64,000 bases of DNA. Source: Robiginitalea sediminis (GTDB lineage: Bacteria; Bacteroidota; Bacteroidia; Flavobacteriales; Flavobacteriaceae). The stretch's first letter is position 1. The number at the start of each line of letters is the position of its first letter. Made by a program: the position numbers and the translations under genes. Shown here piece by piece: positions 60,819 through 64,000 of the stretch. The notes beneath the pieces were generated by a model that searched no databases, was not told the DNA's origin, and worked only from the letters and a program-made list of their open reading frames with translations. The stretch is from NCBI RefSeq assembly GCF_002198115.1, contig NZ_NGNR01000004.1:180751-244750 (forward strand), read 5' to 3'.

Positions 60819-62831
60819 CTATCGGTTTAAGTAGAGGTAGCCGGTGCGCGTTTGCATCTGCCCGTTGTCGTCTTCGTAATCCAGGATGTAGAAGTAGGTC
60901 CCCACAGGAAGTTTGTTGTCCTGTTGTACCGTTACCCTGCCCTGGGAAGTCCCGTCGAATACATTGCCCGCAGTATCGTATGCCCGGGTGGTGAACACCA
61001 GGACTCCCCAACGGTTATAGATCCGGATGGTATTATTCGGGAAGAGCTCGAGGCCCTCTATTTTCAGGTAATCGTGAGATCCGTCCCCATTGGGCGTCAC
61101 TACATTGTAAATCTCTATGGCATCCGGGTCGCGGTTGGGCTCCAGGTAATCCGGGATCCCGTCTGCATCCACATCGTCATTGGCAAAATTGCCATCGCCA
61201 TTGGCATCCTCCGATGCGGTCGGGATGTTGTCGTTATCGTCATCCGGGTCGCGGTAGTCCATTTCACCGTCGCCATCTGTATTGGGCAGGTCGTTGGTGG
61301 GGTCGTCGATCTTGTCGTTCACATCCGAATCGATGGCCGTGTCTCCCTCGTACCCGTCGTCCAGGCCGTCATTGTCCTTGTCCGATCCAATGAAGGTAAC
61401 GTCTGCAACCCCATCGCGGTCAAAATCATGGCCCTCGATGCTGTCCGGAACCCCATCATTGTCACTATCCGGGTCCACATAATCCGGGATACCATCCCCA
61501 TCAGTATCTTCGGGGATAAGGCCTACCGCCCCGCCATTCTCATAGGCGTCATCCAGCCCGTTGGCATTGGCATCCACCCCGGTGGGCGAAATATACCCCA
61601 GAGTGGTCTGGGCCTCCACGTTATCCGGGATGCCATCATCGTCACTGTCGATATCCAGGTAATCCGGGATGCCGTCCCCATCGGTATCGGTGGGGTCTGT
61701 GGATGGGTCGCCGTCCCCGTCCAGGTTCAGGTCCTCGAAGCTGTCGACAATACCGTCGTCGTCGCTGTCGATATCAACCCCCATCGGGTTGACCACTACC
61801 GAGACGGTGGCTGTACTGCAGTTGCCCGCATTGTCGCAGAGGGTATAATCGAAGGTATCGGACCCTGTAAACCCTGGGTTGGGGGTATAGGTTATGGTAT
61901 CGTCGGAAGGATCGTTGGGCGTCCCGTTGTCGTTGACGGTGGCCGTACCGTTAGACGGGTTGGTTGCCGTCAGGGTTCCGAGGGTGGGGATATCGTTGTC
62001 ATTGGCCAGCACATCTATAGTTACCGGGACATCCTCTTCTGTTGCAACCGCATCATCCAGGGCATCCACTATGGGAAGGACATCTACAGTGACCGTGGCC
62101 GTGCTGCAGTCGCCCGAGGTGTTACAAACAGTATAATCAAAAGTGTCCGTCCCGTTGAAGTCGGGGTCCGGGGTGTAGGTCAGGATATCGTCCGTAGGAT
62201 CGTTCGGCGTCCCGTTCAGGTCTATGGTCACACTGCCATTGGCAGGATCCGTTGCCGTGAGGGTTCCGTCCTGGGGTAATTGGGAATCATTATCGTAAAT
62301 AGGAACTACCACGGCAGTATCTTCGTTGGTCACCACCAGGTCGTCTGCCAAGATAGCGGCCTGCTGCATACACACTATGGTAAATCGCGGAAGGGCTGTT
62401 GACACCCCGGCTTTAATAATCGAGGCGGTGTATCGGGTAACGGTCTGGGTGGCTATCACCACCGGCCGCAACTGGTCGCCGCTAACCGCGGGGTTCCAGC
62501 TCACCGTGGCTCCGGCATTCACATTCGCGGAGATGTCCAGGGTAACCTGGTTATCCGGGCTGTTGCAATCCGTAAGGATAAAGTAACCGGTGGCATTGGA
62601 ACCACAAAGGGTGCCATCGTAGGTCGCAAAATACACCCCGGGCTGTGTGGCTTCATAGAAGAAATCCGTACCCAGAACCGTCCCCGGATCGGAGGCTTCG
62701 TACCAACGGAAATTGGTTTCATCCCCGGAATTCGGGGCCTGTAGCAGGAACTGTCCCTGGGCCTGGAACAGGCCAAAGAATACTAGCAGTACCGTGCTGA
62801 GCCAGGTGATATGTCGTGTGTTTGTTTTCAA
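60819..62831 (-). CDS. Surface protein with Cadherin-like and thrombospondin type 3-like repeats and T9SS type B sorting domain
   Basis: About 670 residues from a TTG at 62831 that begins a clean signal peptide ([20 protein letters not shown]); the frame is open to 62867. After an N-terminal Ig-like part come two cadherin-like/Big-type domains (ending [20 protein letters not shown] and [20 protein letters not shown]), a long run of Asp-rich, calcium-binding thrombospondin type 3-like repeats ([19 protein letters not shown] and similar), then the T9SS type B end: [30 protein letters not shown], and [14 protein letters not shown]. It should be secreted by the type IX system and held at the surface. 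Its 3' end is 3 bases before the PorP/SprF start. Confidence 0.9.
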   Translation of the reverse strand: MKTNTRHITWLSTVLLVFFGLFQAQGQFLLQAPNSGDETNFRWYEASDPGTVLGTDFFYEATQPGVYFATYDGTLCGSNATGYFILTDCNSPDNQVTLDISANVNAGATVSWNPAVSGDQLRPVVIATQTVTRYTASIIKAGVSTALPRFTIVCMQQAAILADDLVVTNEDTAVVVPIYDNDSQLPQDGTLTATDPANGSVTIDLNGTPNDPTDDILTYTPDPDFNGTDTFDYTVCNTSGDCSTATVTVDVLPIVDALDDAVATEEDVPVTIDVLANDNDIPTLGTLTATNPSNGTATVNDNGTPNDPSDDTITYTPNPGFTGSDTFDYTLCDNAGNCSTATVSVVVNPMGVDIDSDDDGIVDSFEDLNLDGDGDPSTDPTDTDGDGIPDYLDIDSDDDGIPDNVEAQTTLGYISPTGVDANANGLDDAYENGGAVGLIPEDTDGDGIPDYVDPDSDNDGVPDSIEGHDFDRDGVADVTFIGSDKDNDGLDDGYEGDTAIDSDVNDKIDDPTNDLPNTDGDGEMDYRDPDDDNDNIPTASEDANGDGNFANDDVDADGIPDYLEPNRDPDAIEIYNVVTPNGDGSHDYLKIEGLELFPNNTIRIYNRWGVLVFTTRAYDTAGNVFDGTSQGRVTVQQDNKLPVGTYFYILDYEDDNGQMQTRTGYLYLNR

Positions 62832-62853
62832 GCTACAAGCAGGCTTCAAAGTC

Positions 62854-64000
62854 TTACTTAACGACAAATACCACGTTGATCAGGGAGTTGTAATCTGCCG
62901 GTTGTCCGATGATGTTGTAGGTCAGTACTCCATTGGGGTCTATACTCAGGCCGGAGAAAACCGCCGGGTCTGCATAGGTCACATAGTAATAGAGCTCAGT
63001 AGGCCCATAGGTAGGTACGGCATTGGGAGCCCCGGGACTAAACGCCACAGGGGATCCGAACTGGGCCAGGTACTGGGCGTACAGGTCTACGGTAAACCCG
63101 GTGCCGTTGGTGGAGGCATCGATCGCGATAGACGGCGGATAAAATACCCGGGCAGCCTTTGACGTAATGGGAGCAATGGCATTGATCACTTCCTGAACGG
63201 TAGTCTCGGCAGTAGGTGCTGCTTCTCCCCCTTCATCTACATCGATCGGGGTCCTCAGGGGCACCTCATCGTCGAATTGATCGTCGGTGTTATCCAGGTA
63301 GCCACTCAGGTCTACACTGTTTCCATCCTCAATAGAGAGGCTGTTGGCAGCCAGGGTCAGGGTCTGATCATCCGTGTTATCCAGGTAACCACTCAGGTCT
63401 ACACTGTTTCCATCCTCGATGGAAAGGCTGTTGGCAGCCAGAGTCAGGGTCTGGTCGTCGGTGCTTCCCGCGGCCAATTCGGCCAGGGCGCCTTCTACGT
63501 CCGTGGCGGTAAAGTTGCCGCCGGCGTCGGTGATGTTAACCTCTGAAGCGGTTTGATCGTCAGTACCCACGAGGCTTGAGAGGTCCACAGTCTCACTGCC
63601 TCCTCCTTCAATCCCAATGGTCAGGTCTGTACCCACCAGGGCAGAACCACTAATGTTCTGATCGTCAGTACCCACGAGGCTTGAGAGGTCCACAGTTTCA
63701 CTGCCTCCTCCTTCGATGCCAATGGTCAGGTCGGTGCCTACCAGGGCAGAGCCGCTGATGTTCTGGTCGTCCGTGTTATCCAGATACCCGCTCAGATCTA
63801 CACTGTTTCCATCCTCGATGGAAAGGCTGTTGGCAGCCAGGGTCAGGGTTTGGTCGTCAGTACCCACAAGGCTGGAGAGGTCCACAGTTTCACTGCCTCC
63901 CCCTTCGATGCCAATGGTCAGGTCCGTGCCCACCAGGGCAGAGCCGCTGATGTTCTGGTCGTCGGTTCCCACGAGGCTTGAGAGATCCACAGTTTCACTG
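62854..64000 (-). CDS. Repeat-rich surface adhesin (3' part only, 5' end beyond window)
   Basis: The frame is open at the right edge, so at least 381 C-terminal residues are seen and the start is missing. Most of it is a mosaic of two modules that each end in TDDQ: module A (35 residues, [18 protein letters not shown] to [10 protein letters not shown]) and module B (29 residues, [14 protein letters not shown] to GYLDNTDDQ), plus one 34-residue spacer ([12 protein letters not shown] to GSTDDQ). After [13 protein letters not shown] a unique C-terminal domain of about 130 residues follows ([20 protein letters not shown], ending NVVFVVK). No standard type A or B sorting domain is seen. It probably forms an extended surface protein; its stop is 23 bases before the next gene's start. 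Confidence 0.85.
   Translation of the reverse strand, partial: SETVDLSSLVGTDDQNISGSALVGTDLTIGIEGGGSETVDLSSLVGTDDQTLTLAANSLSIEDGNSVDLSGYLDNTDDQNISGSALVGTDLTIGIEGGGSETVDLSSLVGTDDQNISGSALVGTDLTIGIEGGGSETVDLSSLVGTDDQTASEVNITDAGGNFTATDVEGALAELAAGSTDDQTLTLAANSLSIEDGNSVDLSGYLDNTDDQTLTLAANSLSIEDGNSVDLSGYLDNTDDQFDDEVPLRTPIDVDEGGEAAPTAETTVQEVINAIAPITSKAARVFYPPSIAIDASTNGTGFTVDLYAQYLAQFGSPVAFSPGAPNAVPTYGPTELYYYVTYADPAVFSGLSIDPNGVLTYNIIGQPADYNSLINVVFVVK
63277..64000 (-). repeat. Tandem and interspersed protein-coding repeats (modules A and B)
   Basis: At DNA level module A (105 bases) and module B (87 bases) recur in the order, from the N-terminal side: partial A, A, B, A, A, spacer, B, B. Copies are near-identical in protein but differ at synonymous positions, for example the codons for SIEDG and GSETV vary between copies. 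Confidence 0.85.

Noticed and set aside
60852..62279. 475-codon plus-strand frame rich in Ile/Val/Gly
   Set aside because: It is antisense to the Asp-rich thrombospondin-like repeats; repeat periodicity alone explains the long frame.
63277..64000. CRISPR-like regular repeats
   Set aside because: The repeat units are 87-105 bases, in frame, adjacent without unique spacers of constant size, and encode a protein.

Overview
The window looks like chromosome of a Flavobacteriaceae bacterium (phylum Bacteroidota) that is GC-rich for its class. The signs are a PorP/SprF type IX secretion (T9SS) protein, a T9SS type B C-terminal sorting domain, a carboxypeptidase-regulatory/TonB receptor, a small DUF4295 protein beside ribosomal proteins L28 and L33, almost no Shine-Dalgarno sites, and many copies of the Bacteroidota -7 promoter element TAnnTTTG. 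Gene content and base composition remind me of Robiginitalea; that genus call is inference. No rRNA, tRNA, insertion sequence, integrase or CRISPR array was seen, so this is mostly core genome with a repetitive surface-protein locus at the right edge.

Left part (1-19.5 kb, all plus strand): 3' end of an amidohydrolase, a TrmH/SpoU RNA methyltransferase, a Ste24-type M48 protease, a bestrophin-like channel, a lipoprotein ADP-ribosylglycohydrolase coupled to a GyrI-like domain protein, then SpoT/Rel, Fur-family repressor, PurA, an OstA/LptA-like envelope protein, a class III aminotransferase, a TPR protein, two tandem DUF368 (PopT-type) membrane proteins, AroE and a DUF349 protein. Many neighbours overlap by 1-11 bases and are probably co-transcribed.

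Middle (19.5-46 kb): RimO (minus) converges on the DUF349 gene. A beta-lactamase-fold lipoprotein faces a lipoprotein amidase. A long minus-strand block holds FtsY, DUF4295, L33, L28, CinA, an Hpt protein, a fumarylacetoacetate-hydrolase-family enzyme, a DnaQ-like exonuclease, a 2-oxoacid dehydrogenase E2 and RecR. Next come a sodium:solute symporter, a CoA-binding protein, a TonB-dependent receptor, FabH, an S9 peptidase, an ABC1-family kinase with a TetR-like regulator, HtpG, a DoxX-like protein, an ECF sigma factor with a putative anti-sigma protein, a DUF6249 protein and a MOSC protein.

Right part (46-64 kb): a small secreted protein, an AraC regulator coupled to an AlkB-like dioxygenase, a TIGR03643 protein, an S1/P1 nuclease, a class A PBP with a downstream alpha/beta hydrolase, a DUF5916 outer-membrane protein, a DUF819 transporter-like protein, a DUF4369 lipoprotein, the minus-strand operon idi-queD-bcp-manA, and a surface locus (repeat adhesin, T9SS type B protein, PorP/SprF) that runs off the right edge.

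The observations most worth checking are: a candidate ~110-nt minus-strand small RNA in the AT-rich gap before htpG, with both promoter boxes and a terminator; three genes whose perfect TAnnTTTG box sits exactly 4 nt before the start codon (possible leaderless mRNAs); seven convergent gene pairs whose stops overlap or nearly touch with no terminator between them; a degenerate C-rich repeat found twice, 39 kb apart and inverted; an adhesin built from interchangeable modules that all end in TDDQ; and an E2 enzyme with Asn in place of the catalytic-motif Asp.
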